From Alteromonas abrolhosensis (GTDB lineage Bacteria; Pseudomonadota; Gammaproteobacteria; Enterobacterales; Alteromonadaceae): a stretch of DNA of 64,000 nt. The notes below the pieces were generated by a model. The model had not been told where the DNA came from. It worked only from the letters and a program-made list of their open reading frames with translations, and searched no databases. A program made the position numbers and the translations under genes. Shown here piece after piece: positions 38,525-47,801 of this stretch; positions within the stretch are counted from its first letter, which is position 1, and every line of letters begins with the position of its first letter. The stretch lies in the NCBI RefSeq assembly GCF_001953635.1, contig NZ_MEJH01000015.1, positions 1-64,000 of the forward strand, given 5' to 3'.

Positions 38525-40621
38525 ATGAATACTATTCTGGTTACGACCAGTCGCGGTCTTGACGAACTATTAAAACAAGAAGTGCTAAGCCTATGCCCTG
38601 ATGCGCAAATTAAACAAGGGCCTGGCACTATTCAGTTTGAAGGCTCAAAGGAAGATGCGTATAAACTTTGCTTATGGTCACGGCTAGCCAACCGCGTAAT
38701 TTGGGTGCTTGCATCAGGTAAAGCAGGCGATGCAGATGCGCTGTATAACACGGCTATGGGTATTGACTGGCAAATGCAGATGGATTCACGTCATACCTTA
38801 TCTGTGCAGTTTATCGGCACAAACTTCGCTATAAAAAATACCCAGTTTGGTGCTGTAAGGGTAAAAGACGCCATTGTCGATTCTTTCGTTGAGCAGGGCT
38901 TACCACGCCCTTCAGTAGAACGTAAAAACCCTGATATCTCTGTATATGCAAGGCTACATCGCGATAACGTAATTTTAGGCATCGACTTAGCTGGCGCCAG
39001 CTTACACCAGCGTGCATACCGACAAGAAACGGGTGACGCGCCACTTAAAGAGCATATCGCAAGCGCAATGTTAATGCGTAGCGGTTGGACCGAGAATACC
39101 GATGCGCCATTAGTTGACCTAATGTGCGGCTCGGGCACCATTGCTATTGAAGCAGCCTACATCGCACGCAATATTGCGCCAGGTATTAAGCGCGTTTACT
39201 GGGGCTTCACTAAGTGGCTCGGCCACGAAGCAAAGCTTTGGGATAACTTAGTAGAGCATGCTATTTCCGTTCAAAAGCCAAGCTGCGGCGGTATTTATGC
39301 GGGTGACTTCAGCCGTAAAATGGTCGCCATAGCGAAAGCAAACGCTGATTTTGCTGGTGTGTTTAACGATATTTCGTTTTCACAACAAGACGCGACAAAG
39401 TCTTCTCCTCCTGTTTCTACACCAGGCTACGTTGTATCAAACCCTCCTTACGGTGAACGTTTGGGCGAGCTAACATCGCTAATACCACTGTTTAGTGATT
39501 GGGGTAAACGCTTTAAAGAAGCGTGGAAAGGGTGGCATGTGTCACTGCTTAGCAGTAATCGCGATTTGCTGCGCGTGCTTAAACTACGCGCCACCAAAGA
39601 CTACGCTATGAATAATGGTAAGTTGGAGTGCCGTTTAGCTAATTATGTGTTAAATGAAGAAAACACGGTTCAGTTTAGTGAAGACGCAAGTAATCACGAG
39701 TTTGCTAATCGTTTGAAGAAAAACCTTAAACGCATGAAAGGTTGGATCAAGAGCGCTAACACGAACTGCTACCGCATTTACGATGCTGACTTGCCGGACT
39801 ATAACGTGGCCGTAGATAGGTATGGGGACTGGCTGGTCGTTCAAGAATACGCGCCACCAAAAACCGTGTCTGAAGACAAGGCACGAAAACGTCTGCAAGA
39901 AGTGTTACTACATTTGCCTGCCGTAACCGGTGTGTCACCCAAACACATTGCGCTTAAAGTGCGTAGTCAACAAAAAGGTACAAAGCAGTACGAGAAAATT
40001 AACCAGTCTGGCGAAATGATGGAAGTGTTTGAAAATGGCGCTCGTTTCTTGGTTAACCTTACTGACTACCTAGACACAGGGCTTTTCTTAGACCACCGTA
40101 ATACTCGTCAAAAAGTAAAAGCTTTGTCTCAGGATAAAGACGTGCTGAACCTGTTTTCTTATACGGGTAGTGTGTCGGTTTTTGCTGCTATGGGCGGCGC
40201 AAAGTCTGTAACTACTGTAGATATGTCTAATACCTATTTAGAGTGGGCAAAGAAGAATGTGGCGCTAAACAAATTGACCTGCCCACACGCCTTTATACAG
40301 GCTGATTGCACCACATGGTTGGCTGCGCATAAAGGTAAGTACGATTTAATTTTTATCGACCCACCTTCATTTTCAAACTCAAAGCGTATGCAAAATACGT
40401 GGGATGTGCAGCGCGACCATGTGAAAATGCTGACCGATGCTAAAGCCTGCTTAAAAGAGCAGGGGATCATCGTTTTCTCTAACAACAAGCGTGGCTTTAA
40501 GCTAGACGAATCAGCCATCAATGAACTGGGCTTGTCAGTAGACAATATTACTAAAGACACTATTCCAGAAGATTTTGCACGCAAAGGCAATATCCATCAG
40601 TGCTGGGTGCTAGGCTCATGA
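38525..40621 (+). CDS. rlmL: Bifunctional 23S rRNA methyltransferase RlmKL
   Basis: 698 residues. A THUMP domain at about 40-160, then the RlmL N2-guanine methyltransferase domain (VDLMCGSGTIAIEAAY, VSNPPYGERLG), then the RlmK domain (VLNLFSYTGSVSVFAA, LIFIDPPSFSNSKRM). It makes m2G2445 and m7G2069 in 23S rRNA; the fused form is characteristic of gammaproteobacteria. Its stop shares bases with the next start (ATGA). Confidence 0.95.
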   Translation: MNTILVTTSRGLDELLKQEVLSLCPDAQIKQGPGTIQFEGSKEDAYKLCLWSRLANRVIWVLASGKAGDADALYNTAMGIDWQMQMDSRHTLSVQFIGTNFAIKNTQFGAVRVKDAIVDSFVEQGLPRPSVERKNPDISVYARLHRDNVILGIDLAGASLHQRAYRQETGDAPLKEHIASAMLMRSGWTENTDAPLVDLMCGSGTIAIEAAYIARNIAPGIKRVYWGFTKWLGHEAKLWDNLVEHAISVQKPSCGGIYAGDFSRKMVAIAKANADFAGVFNDISFSQQDATKSSPPVSTPGYVVSNPPYGERLGELTSLIPLFSDWGKRFKEAWKGWHVSLLSSNRDLLRVLKLRATKDYAMNNGKLECRLANYVLNEENTVQFSEDASNHEFANRLKKNLKRMKGWIKSANTNCYRIYDADLPDYNVAVDRYGDWLVVQEYAPPKTVSEDKARKRLQEVLLHLPAVTGVSPKHIALKVRSQQKGTKQYEKINQSGEMMEVFENGARFLVNLTDYLDTGLFLDHRNTRQKVKALSQDKDVLNLFSYTGSVSVFAAMGGAKSVTTVDMSNTYLEWAKKNVALNKLTCPHAFIQADCTTWLAAHKGKYDLIFIDPPSFSNSKRMQNTWDVQRDHVKMLTDAKACLKEQGIIVFSNNKRGFKLDESAINELGLSVDNITKDTIPEDFARKGNIHQCWVLGS

Positions 40622-40851
40622 AAATTTATTTCTACACCGGGCCGCAATGTAGCCTGTGCGACTTAGCTGATGTTGAGCTTCAACAAACGTCCGTGTTCTC
40701 ATCGCTTCATATTGAAAAAGTTAACATTCGCACAAGCACCGAGCTTTACCATTTGTATGGTGCAAGGATCCCCGTTTTGAAACGGGCAGATAACAAAAAA
40801 GAAATTGGCTGGCCTTTTAGTACCGCCGATTTAGAGGAGTTTCTTCAGTGA
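40618..40851 (+). CDS. Glutaredoxin-family thiol protein (DUF836-like)
   Basis: 77 residues from the ATG at 40618, whose last two bases overlap the rlmL stop. MKIYFYTGPQCSLCDLADVEL gives the CxxC redox site after the first strand, and ARIPVLKRAD supplies the cis-proline loop, so it has a thioredoxin/glutaredoxin fold. Partner unknown. Overlaps uup by 4 bases, so rlmL, this gene and uup are coupled. Confidence 0.87.
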   Translation: MKIYFYTGPQCSLCDLADVELQQTSVFSSLHIEKVNIRTSTELYHLYGARIPVLKRADNKKEIGWPFSTADLEEFLQ

Positions 40852-42788
40852 GCATTTTGCAGTTAAAAAACATCACTGTAATTTATGGAAATCCACCGCT
40901 TTTAGACGGTGTCGAGTTGGTTGTTCAGCCTAAAGAGCGCGTTTGCCTAGTAGGTCGCAACGGTAGTGGTAAATCAACACTGATGAAAGTGATCGCTGGC
41001 GATATTATTGCCGACGATGGTCAGCGTATTATTGAAAATAATACGGTCATTGCGCGCTTAGAACAGGATCCACCTCAAACCACAGATGTGACACTTTTTG
41101 ACTATGTTGCCGAAGGCCTATCTGACGTTGGTGAAACACTTAAAGCCTATTTCCACCAAACTCGTATCGTTGGTGAAGACCCAAGCGAAGCAAATTTAAA
41201 TAAACTTCAGCTACTACAAGAACAGTTAGAAGCAAGAGACGCGTGGCAGTTTGAACAGCAAATTGAACAAACGCTTACCATGCTAAAGCTTGACCCTGAG
41301 ATATCTTTATCAACGCTTTCTGGGGGATGGCGCAGAAAGGCTGCGTTAGCCCGTGCGCTTGTTAGACAGCCTGATTTATTATTACTGGACGAACCGACTA
41401 ACCACCTTGATGTTGAGATGATCCGCTGGCTCGAATCAAGTTTAAGCAACTATCAGGGTGCGATTGTATTTGTGAGCCACGACCGTGCATTTATTCGCGC
41501 CATGGCCACCCGTATAGTAGACCTAGACCGAGGTACTGTCACAAGCTACCCCGGAAACTACGAAACCTACCTTGAGAAAAAACAACACGACCTAGAAGTT
41601 GAGGCTTCTCAAAACGCTGAGTTTGATAAGAAACTTGCGCAAGAAGAGGTATGGATTCGCCAGGGAATTAAAGCCCGTCGTACTCGCAACGAAGGTCGCG
41701 TTCGCGCACTTAAAAAGTTACGCGAAGAACGCAGAGCGCGAAGAGCGGTTCAGGGCAATGCGGTGGTTAGCCAACACCAGGGCGTGCGCTCAGGTAAGAT
41801 GGTGTTTGAAGTTAAAGATCTTAGCTACAGCATTGAAGGAAAGCCTATTGTAAAAGGGTTAAACTTGAATGTTCTGCGTGGTGACAAGCTTGCACTTATT
41901 GGCCCTAACGGTAGCGGTAAAAGTACGCTTATCAAACTATTGTTAGGCGAATTACAACCCGACAGCGGGAACTGTAAGCAGGGTACCAACCTTGAAGTTG
42001 CTTACTTCGACCAACATCGCCACGGCTTGGATTTAGAAAAGTCTGTGATAGACGCGGTAGGCGACGGTAAGCGTGACCTGATGGTAAACGGCCACCCGCG
42101 CCACGTTATTAGCTACCTACAAGACTATCTATTCACACCTGAGCGCGTCAATGCGCCAGTTAAGTCGCTATCTGGTGGTGAGAAGAACCGCCTAATGTTG
42201 GCCAAACTCATGCTTAAGCCTAGCAATGTTCTGGTACTGGATGAGCCAACTAACGATCTTGATGTTGAAACCTTAGAGATGCTCGAAACCTTACTCAACG
42301 AATATACCGGTACCGTGCTTCTAGTAAGCCACGATAGGGAATTTGTTGATAACGTAGCAAATAGTAGCGTGGTTTTTGAAGGTAATGGTTTGCTAAGGGA
42401 GTTTATTGGGGGTTTCACCGACGTAGAAAACTGGTATAAAGAGCAACAGGAAAAACGTCAGCAAATCGAAAAGGAAGAAAAAGCCAAGGTAAAGAATGAA
42501 ACTAATTTAGCTTCAGGCAGTCCTAGTGCTAAGTCTTCTCCCCGTAAGACGAAAAAGCTATCATACAAAGATCAGCGTGAACTTGAGTCCTTACCCAAAG
42601 AGCTTGAAAAACTCGAGGAAGAACTTGAGGCTATGCAAGAGAAGGTCAACGACCCTGACTTTTTCAAACAAGACAGCGACATCACTGCCAAGGCTTTAGC
42701 TGAACTGGCAGATAAAGAAGAATTACTTTCCCAGAAATATGCGCGCTGGGATGAACTAGAAAGTATGCTGGAAGATAATCAGCAGTAA
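40848..42788 (+). CDS. uup: ABC-F family ATPase Uup
   Basis: 646 residues, no membrane segments. Two ABC cassettes: Walker A GRNGSGKST with signature LSGGWRRKAALARAL, and Walker A GPNGSGKST with signature LSGGEKNRLMLAKL, joined by a basic linker rich in RRARRAV. The C-terminal 90 residues are a charged coiled coil typical of Uup, which binds DNA and nucleic-acid junctions. Uup acts in ribosome and recombination-intermediate biology and limits precise excision of transposons. GTG start at 40848, 4-base overlap with the preceding gene. Confidence 0.94.
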   Translation: MSILQLKNITVIYGNPPLLDGVELVVQPKERVCLVGRNGSGKSTLMKVIAGDIIADDGQRIIENNTVIARLEQDPPQTTDVTLFDYVAEGLSDVGETLKAYFHQTRIVGEDPSEANLNKLQLLQEQLEARDAWQFEQQIEQTLTMLKLDPEISLSTLSGGWRRKAALARALVRQPDLLLLDEPTNHLDVEMIRWLESSLSNYQGAIVFVSHDRAFIRAMATRIVDLDRGTVTSYPGNYETYLEKKQHDLEVEASQNAEFDKKLAQEEVWIRQGIKARRTRNEGRVRALKKLREERRARRAVQGNAVVSQHQGVRSGKMVFEVKDLSYSIEGKPIVKGLNLNVLRGDKLALIGPNGSGKSTLIKLLLGELQPDSGNCKQGTNLEVAYFDQHRHGLDLEKSVIDAVGDGKRDLMVNGHPRHVISYLQDYLFTPERVNAPVKSLSGGEKNRLMLAKLMLKPSNVLVLDEPTNDLDVETLEMLETLLNEYTGTVLLVSHDREFVDNVANSSVVFEGNGLLREFIGGFTDVENWYKEQQEKRQQIEKEEKAKVKNETNLASGSPSAKSSPRKTKKLSYKDQRELESLPKELEKLEEELEAMQEKVNDPDFFKQDSDITAKALAELADKEELLSQKYARWDELESMLEDNQQ

Positions 42789-42800
42789 ATAGGATTTTAA

Positions 42801-44558
42801 ATGAAACGAACTCAGCTTGCCGCCGCCGTTCTGTTGGCAACAGGAAGTGTTTCGGCATTCGCCGCGACCTATTCAGTGACGCCTCTTCCTTTACAGGATA
42901 CCGCTAGAAACAACTTTGCTCGCTCGATCGATAACTCAGGCAAAATGTTGTCTGTAGCACAATTGGAATTCAATCCACCAATCGATGCAGAACAACTAGA
43001 AAACGACACGACATTTTTCGACCAGTATGGTGAAAAATTAGAAAACGAAGAAGACGCGCGACAAGGCGTTTTTACCGATAAAGATTACACCACTATTGTG
43101 AACTACCTTCTGACCAACTCAAACAATACAACAGGTCAGAAGTTAGCGTCGTACAGAACTTATATAACCGATACACAAGACATTGCTTTAGTACCAGGTT
43201 TAGATCAAATCACAGAAAAGTTTGACGACTATACACAGTCAGTTGAATCGACAGGCCGCGATAGTTTAAACGGTAACTTCATTGTGGGTGATTCGACTGG
43301 TTTAGTGGTTCTTGACCCATACGAAGATGAAGATGGCGAAACGGTAAATTACACCTACCCTGAGTCGGCGCAGCAAGCTTTTGTTCAAGCTTCAGGAGAA
43401 ACAAAAGTTCTACCTGCGGTTGATACAACGGCAGGAGGTTTTTCTTCGGCTCGCGCAATTAACGCAAATCTTCAGGTTGCAGGCTTCAGTACGGTAAGCT
43501 TTAGAGATGACGTGGCTGACGCTGTTGAAACCTGTGCAGACGAAGAAACCCGCGGTGACAGGTCTGAAGGCCGTTGTTTATATACGGTGTATAACGGCGA
43601 ATTTGCTGTTCCTCGTATTTCTAGCTACTTCATTAACTCGACATCCGCTTACCTGCCTAGCTTTGTACTTTTATCTGAGGTTAACGCCACTATTTGGCAA
43701 ATTGACGTAAACGGCGACGTAATAAGCACCGAAACTTATCCATTGTTGTTCGAACCGGATGAAGACAATACGCTTCACCATTTCACTTATGCTTATGATA
43801 TTAACAACCAAGGCATTGCCGTAGGTGAGGGCCTTACCGGTAATCGTATTTCAATTACTCGTCCAAACTCTAGAGGCAGAACAGAAAGCGAGCGTGTCGC
43901 TACAGTGTTTAGAGATGGTGAGACAATTGAGCTTCTTCCGCGAGAAGAAAATATCATTAGCCAAGCAATTGCAATTAACGACGAAAACTGGGTAACCGGT
44001 GCTGTGCTTCGCTCTCAAAGCGATGTCGCACGTTCGCGTTTATTTGTTTATAACCTAGACACACAAGAGCAACATTATCCAGATGGTTTCTTTGTGAGCG
44101 CAGGGGTAACTGCAAATGCCATTAATAACAATAATATTGTTGTTGGTAAGGCAGATGTAGTCGCTACCAGTGAAACGCTACGTGAAACTGCCGCGTTCAT
44201 GTACAACATCGATACGGAAGAGTTTATTGACTTAAATGATTTAGTGTCGTGTGATAACCCGTACGAACTTATTGAAGCGGTAGATATCAATGACAATGAC
44301 GAAATCATTGCGAATGCGAGAATTAAAGCCACTAACAAATACGTAACGGGCAATGACGTTATTAATTCTGACGGTGAAACTGAAGAAATTGACACAATTG
44401 TAGCAGTCAAACTTTCTCCGTTAGCGAATGGCTCGATAGAAGAATGTGAAATTCCAGAAGACGAACAACCCTATGAGCGCAAGGGCGCTTCCACAGGATG
44501 GTTAGCATTTTTCGGTCTGTTTGCAGGTGTATTTATGCGCAGACGGTTGAAAAAATAA
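42801..44558 (+). CDS. DUF3466 family exported protein with GlyGly-CTERM-like tail
   Basis: 585 residues. A signal peptide (LAAAVLLATGSVSAFA|ATY) is followed by beta-rich repeats such as AIAINDENWVTGAV and AFMYNIDTEEFIDL, in the style of extracellular HAF-repeat proteins. The C-terminus GASTGWLAFFGLFAGVFMRRRLKK is a small-residue motif, a hydrophobic helix and a basic end; it resembles GlyGly-CTERM but with Ala-Ser after the first Gly. Function unknown. It begins 12 bases after uup. Confidence 0.85.
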   Translation: MKRTQLAAAVLLATGSVSAFAATYSVTPLPLQDTARNNFARSIDNSGKMLSVAQLEFNPPIDAEQLENDTTFFDQYGEKLENEEDARQGVFTDKDYTTIVNYLLTNSNNTTGQKLASYRTYITDTQDIALVPGLDQITEKFDDYTQSVESTGRDSLNGNFIVGDSTGLVVLDPYEDEDGETVNYTYPESAQQAFVQASGETKVLPAVDTTAGGFSSARAINANLQVAGFSTVSFRDDVADAVETCADEETRGDRSEGRCLYTVYNGEFAVPRISSYFINSTSAYLPSFVLLSEVNATIWQIDVNGDVISTETYPLLFEPDEDNTLHHFTYAYDINNQGIAVGEGLTGNRISITRPNSRGRTESERVATVFRDGETIELLPREENIISQAIAINDENWVTGAVLRSQSDVARSRLFVYNLDTQEQHYPDGFFVSAGVTANAINNNNIVVGKADVVATSETLRETAAFMYNIDTEEFIDLNDLVSCDNPYELIEAVDINDNDEIIANARIKATNKYVTGNDVINSDGETEEIDTIVAVKLSPLANGSIEECEIPEDEQPYERKGASTGWLAFFGLFAGVFMRRRLKK

Positions 44559-44590
44559 CTGACCATTTGGTTATTATGTGATCACATTTC

Positions 44591-44618
44591 AAAAAGCCAC
44601 ACACCCGTGGCTTTTTTT
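44591..44618 (+). terminator. Rho-independent terminator after the DUF3466 gene
   Basis: AAAAAGCCAC pairs with GTGGCTTTTT around a 6-base loop, followed by further T. Confidence 0.94.
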
Positions 44619-44860
44619 ATGCCTAAATAATGTAAAAATTTACATATTTATGCATAAAAAATGTAACAAAAATTTCATCGAAACTTCATTTATTTAAACT
44701 TTGTCAAGCCCTTTTATTTTTTATTTTTCTTGAACCATTTAGTTAATTGCACTATCAAAGTAGTGTACGCAATCACTTTTCCGGCACTATCAACCGAAAT
44801 GATGTAGAGCGCTCGAGAAAATGATTTGTTGTACTTTCAACAAACAAAAGAGGCTAATCA
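44619..44860 (+). other. Promoter and leader region of rmf
   Basis: 242 AT-rich bases, part of a 302-base gap between the DUF3466 gene and rmf. It contains T-rich runs (44710-44735) and the rmf ribosome site AAGAGG just before 44856. In relatives rmf is switched on by ppGpp in slow growth; no specific box could be placed here. Confidence 0.4.
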
Positions 44861-45037
44861 ATGAAAAGACAAAAAAGAGATAAACTGACACGCGCCCATT
44901 CTAAAGGCTATCAAGCTGGCATTAGCGGTCGTTCAAAGGAAAATTGTCCATTTCAGCAAAACGATGCACGTTCACAATGGTTAGGTGGATGGCGTGAGGC
45001 AGTAGAAGACAGACACTTAGGTTTAAGTGTCAAATAA
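44861..45037 (+). CDS. rmf: Ribosome modulation factor
   Basis: 58 residues, basic: MKRQKRDKLTRAHSKGYQAG at the start, then SGRSKENCPF and the conserved RSQWLGGWREA block. It matches E. coli Rmf (55 residues) almost throughout. Rmf dimerises 70S ribosomes into inactive 100S particles in stationary phase. AGAGG ribosome site upstream, terminator downstream. Monocistronic. Confidence 0.95.
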   Translation: MKRQKRDKLTRAHSKGYQAGISGRSKENCPFQQNDARSQWLGGWREAVEDRHLGLSVK

Positions 45038-45072
45038 CACTTCTCTTTTATGAACTGATTATGCAAAAAGGA

Positions 45073-45097
45073 AAGCCCCTGAAAAGGGGCTTTTTTG
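45073..45097. terminator. Bidirectional terminator between rmf and fabA
   Basis: AAGCCCC / GGGGCTT stem with TGAAAA loop and T runs in both directions; it lies between the convergent ends of rmf and fabA. Confidence 0.92.
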
Positions 45098-45138
45098 TAG
45101 GTCGAGATTATTTGACCGTAAAGCTCAATAAAGACAGC

Positions 45139-45657
45139 TTAGAAGTTTGACGTATCTTGGAACAAGCCAACTTTCAAATCTTTCGCTACATAAATCTCAC
45201 GGCCATCAACTTCTACTGTACCATCAGCCATGCCCATGAACAGTTTGCGCTTAATCACGCGCTTCATAGTGATTTTATAAGTAACTTTTTTAGCTGTTGG
45301 CAGTATTTGCCCGGTAAATTTAACTTCACCTACGCCCAGTGCACGACCTTTACCTGGGCCGCCGCTCCAACCTAAGAAGAAGCCAACCAGTTGCCACATC
45401 GCGTCTAGGCCTAGGCAGCCTGGCATTACCGGGTCGCCCGGAAAGTGACAGTCAAAGAACCATAAATCCGGGGTAATATCCAATTCGGCGATGATTTCGC
45501 CTTTGCCATGTTCGCCGCCATCTTCTGTAATTGAAACTACACGGTCCATCATAAGCATGTTAGGGGCGGGAAGTTGACTATTACCTGGTCCAAACATTTC
45601 ACCACGGCTACACGCCAATAAATCTTCTCTATTAAAACTGTTTTTCTTCTCTGACAT
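45139..45657 (-). CDS. fabA: 3-hydroxydecanoyl-ACP dehydratase/isomerase
   Basis: 172 residues. FabA dehydrates 3-hydroxydecanoyl-ACP and isomerises the trans-2 to the cis-3 bond, starting unsaturated fatty-acid synthesis. The hot-dog active site is visible: His in [11 protein letters not shown] and Asp in [11 protein letters not shown]. The ATG at 45657 ([15 protein letters not shown]) is used; it aligns with E. coli FabA, whereas a TTG two codons upstream does not. fabB is not adjacent. Confidence 0.96.
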   Translation of the reverse strand: MSEKKNSFNREDLLACSRGEMFGPGNSQLPAPNMLMMDRVVSITEDGGEHGKGEIIAELDITPDLWFFDCHFPGDPVMPGCLGLDAMWQLVGFFLGWSGGPGKGRALGVGEVKFTGQILPTAKKVTYKITMKRVIKRKLFMGMADGTVEVDGREIYVAKDLKVGLFQDTSNF

Positions 45658-45867
45658 TCCCAACTCGTTGCTGTTATTTAAGTGACGGTGCTAATTTAGC
45701 GAACAGTTGTACGCCAAACAACTCTGAACAGTCATTTTTCTGAAGAAAAACGCGTGCTAATATAGCTTAAGTTACTTGGGCCTGTATAAATATCACGCTA
45801 GGAGTATGAAATATGTGCAGACCCTAACTTTTTAGGCTCTACCATAACGTAACTTTATGTGAAAACT

Positions 45868-46155
45868 ATGACAGAACAAACGACGAAAAAGATCATTAAG
45901 AAAAGTGCAGCAGATAGAGCTAAAGCCAATGCAGATAAACAGCGACGTTTCAGAGAAAGACAAAAAGACGCGGGTAAAAAGCTAGTAAGAGGCTATGTAA
46001 GCCCAGAAGCAAAAGCGTGTTATGACGAAATACGCGACAAGACGGGTTGGACAGATAGTGAAGCAATGTCGAACGCCATGAGACTTATGTACGCGGCATA
46101 CAAGTGCGGACAAATTAAACTTTTAAACGAGTGGCTTCGAAAAAATAACCGCTAG
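45868..46155 (+). CDS. Small basic protein, possibly ribbon-helix-helix
   Basis: 95 residues from ATG 45868 (a GTG 3 codons earlier is also possible). The N-terminal 45 residues are Lys/Arg/Gln-rich (RRFRERQKDAGKKLVRGY) and the C-terminal half reads VSPEAKACYDEIRDKTGWTDSEAMSNAMRLMY, a strand followed by two helices, resembling a CopG/Arc-type DNA-binding fold. I do not recognise the family. It converges with the photolyase gene at 46158, 2 bases away. Divergent from fabA. Confidence 0.65.
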   Translation: MTEQTTKKIIKKSAADRAKANADKQRRFRERQKDAGKKLVRGYVSPEAKACYDEIRDKTGWTDSEAMSNAMRLMYAAYKCGQIKLLNEWLRKNNR

Positions 46156-46157
46156 GC

Positions 46158-47789
46158 CTAATGGTCTAGCTTAGTTTTAAGCCATGCTCGACTGGGGCTA
46201 TTTTGCATGGTGTGACGTTTCACTATGCGCTGCGCTTCTTTAACCACATCATCTCTGTCTCGAAAGTCCCATAGTCGCTTAGCCGTGCTCTGGCTATGAA
46301 TAGCAATGTTAGTAATGGGCGCGACATAGTCTCGCTCTAGGTCAAAGTCGAGCATTTGAGCCTCTAGAGGAGGCAATAGATACGGCGCGTGTATTGCGTC
46401 GCCAGGCAATGATTTAAGCTCTGGCACCCACTTTCTTATGAATAGACCCTCTGGATCTAATTTTTTTGATTGTGTAGCAGGATTGTACAACCTCACGGTG
46501 TGGATACCTGTTACGCTGGCTTGCATTTGAATTTGTGGATAGTGAATACCTGGCTCGAAATCTAAAAACTGCGTAGCTAGGTAATGCGCAGCTTTTAGCC
46601 AATGAACATTTAAGTGATGGCACAGAAAACTAGTGATCATAGCGCGCATGCGAAAATTTAGATAACCGGTATACTTCAACGCTCGCATACAGGCGTCAAC
46701 CAGTGGATAGCCAGTTAGGCCGGTTTTCCAACGATAAAAACGACGCTCAGCTTCAGGGCCGTCAATAAAAGGGTAGTTCTCATAGGCACGGTTCATTGGG
46801 CGCCATTCTATACTGTGTTCGCTTTCAAATTTTTGGATGAAGTGGCAATGCCAGTGAAGTCTGGAAGTTAATGCAGAAAGGGCACGCCCCCATTGTTTTC
46901 CTTCGTCGGCCGTTAACGTCTTCTTCACTTGTTTTTGCTGCAAAACACTTTGGTAAACTTGCTTGATTGATATATTGCCCCAAGCCAAATATGGACTCAA
47001 TCGAGAGCATGCTCGCCTCGCATTCTCTGGCATCGATATATGCTGATGGTAAAACTTCCCCCGACTTTTAAAAAAGTCTTTCAGCACATGCCATGCACGT
47101 TTTTCACCGCCAGGTTGCATAGCTTCAAGTTCACTTAGGTGCGCGATGACCTCGGGACGAAGGTTGGTTTCGTAGACTGAGTTAGGGTCAAATTGGCGGC
47201 TAATAGACGCTCTATCACCGGCGATGTCGTCGAAATTCTTTTCAGCATCTTTTATCGCAGCATGCTGCGTCCAAGCGACCCAGTTGGCACTGTTTATATT
47301 AAAATCGTAAGTGCTTGTTGTAAAATGGTGCTCCCAATTCGACTGCCATTGAGCTCGATGGGGCAAACCTCGAATTACTGCTCCAAACTGGCTTTCTTTC
47401 AAAGCAATATTTTTATTATTCAGATAGTTAGCCACTCTCATATCACGGTTATGCGTAACCTTTAGGCCTATTTCCTGGTAACTCCTAACCGCAGAAATGG
47501 TGTAATACCGAGCAATAAATTTAAATGCATCTATCACTTCACAGTGCAACGTCAAAATACGGGCAGGTGCAGGAAGCTGGTTGTTAATATCGTCGATACT
47601 TTGCTGAACAAATCGCCAATGGCGAACGTCCATATGTGGGTCTTCAATAAGCGATGGTTCCCAGCAAAAAAGCGGCAATATATTTTCTTTCGCTTCTACA
47701 GCTCGAAAAAGTGGCTCATGATCACGCAGGCGAAAATCTCGCTTAAACCATATAATCGTAATGGACGGTTTAGGGTTATCTGGCACCAT
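46158..47789 (-). CDS. Divergent cryptochrome/photolyase-family flavoprotein
   Basis: 543 residues. The N-terminal antenna-binding Rossmann domain starts [18 protein letters not shown]; the FAD domain has [20 protein letters not shown] and [16 protein letters not shown]. The stretch that in CPD photolyases reads NxxWQW is replaced by [16 protein letters not shown] and [20 protein letters not shown], so the lesion-contact surface differs from both neighbours. This variant is common in proteobacteria as an unassigned photolyase/cryptochrome; repair or signalling cannot be decided. It is transcribed after the CRY-DASH gene, 12 bases away. Confidence 0.85.
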   Translation of the reverse strand: MVPDNPKPSITIIWFKRDFRLRDHEPLFRAVEAKENILPLFCWEPSLIEDPHMDVRHWRFVQQSIDDINNQLPAPARILTLHCEVIDAFKFIARYYTISAVRSYQEIGLKVTHNRDMRVANYLNNKNIALKESQFGAVIRGLPHRAQWQSNWEHHFTTSTYDFNINSANWVAWTQHAAIKDAEKNFDDIAGDRASISRQFDPNSVYETNLRPEVIAHLSELEAMQPGGEKRAWHVLKDFFKSRGKFYHQHISMPENARRACSRLSPYLAWGNISIKQVYQSVLQQKQVKKTLTADEGKQWGRALSALTSRLHWHCHFIQKFESEHSIEWRPMNRAYENYPFIDGPEAERRFYRWKTGLTGYPLVDACMRALKYTGYLNFRMRAMITSFLCHHLNVHWLKAAHYLATQFLDFEPGIHYPQIQMQASVTGIHTVRLYNPATQSKKLDPEGLFIRKWVPELKSLPGDAIHAPYLLPPLEAQMLDFDLERDYVAPITNIAIHSQSTAKRLWDFRDRDDVVKEAQRIVKRHTMQNSPSRAWLKTKLDH

Positions 47790-47801
47790 AGAACATGTAA
47801 C

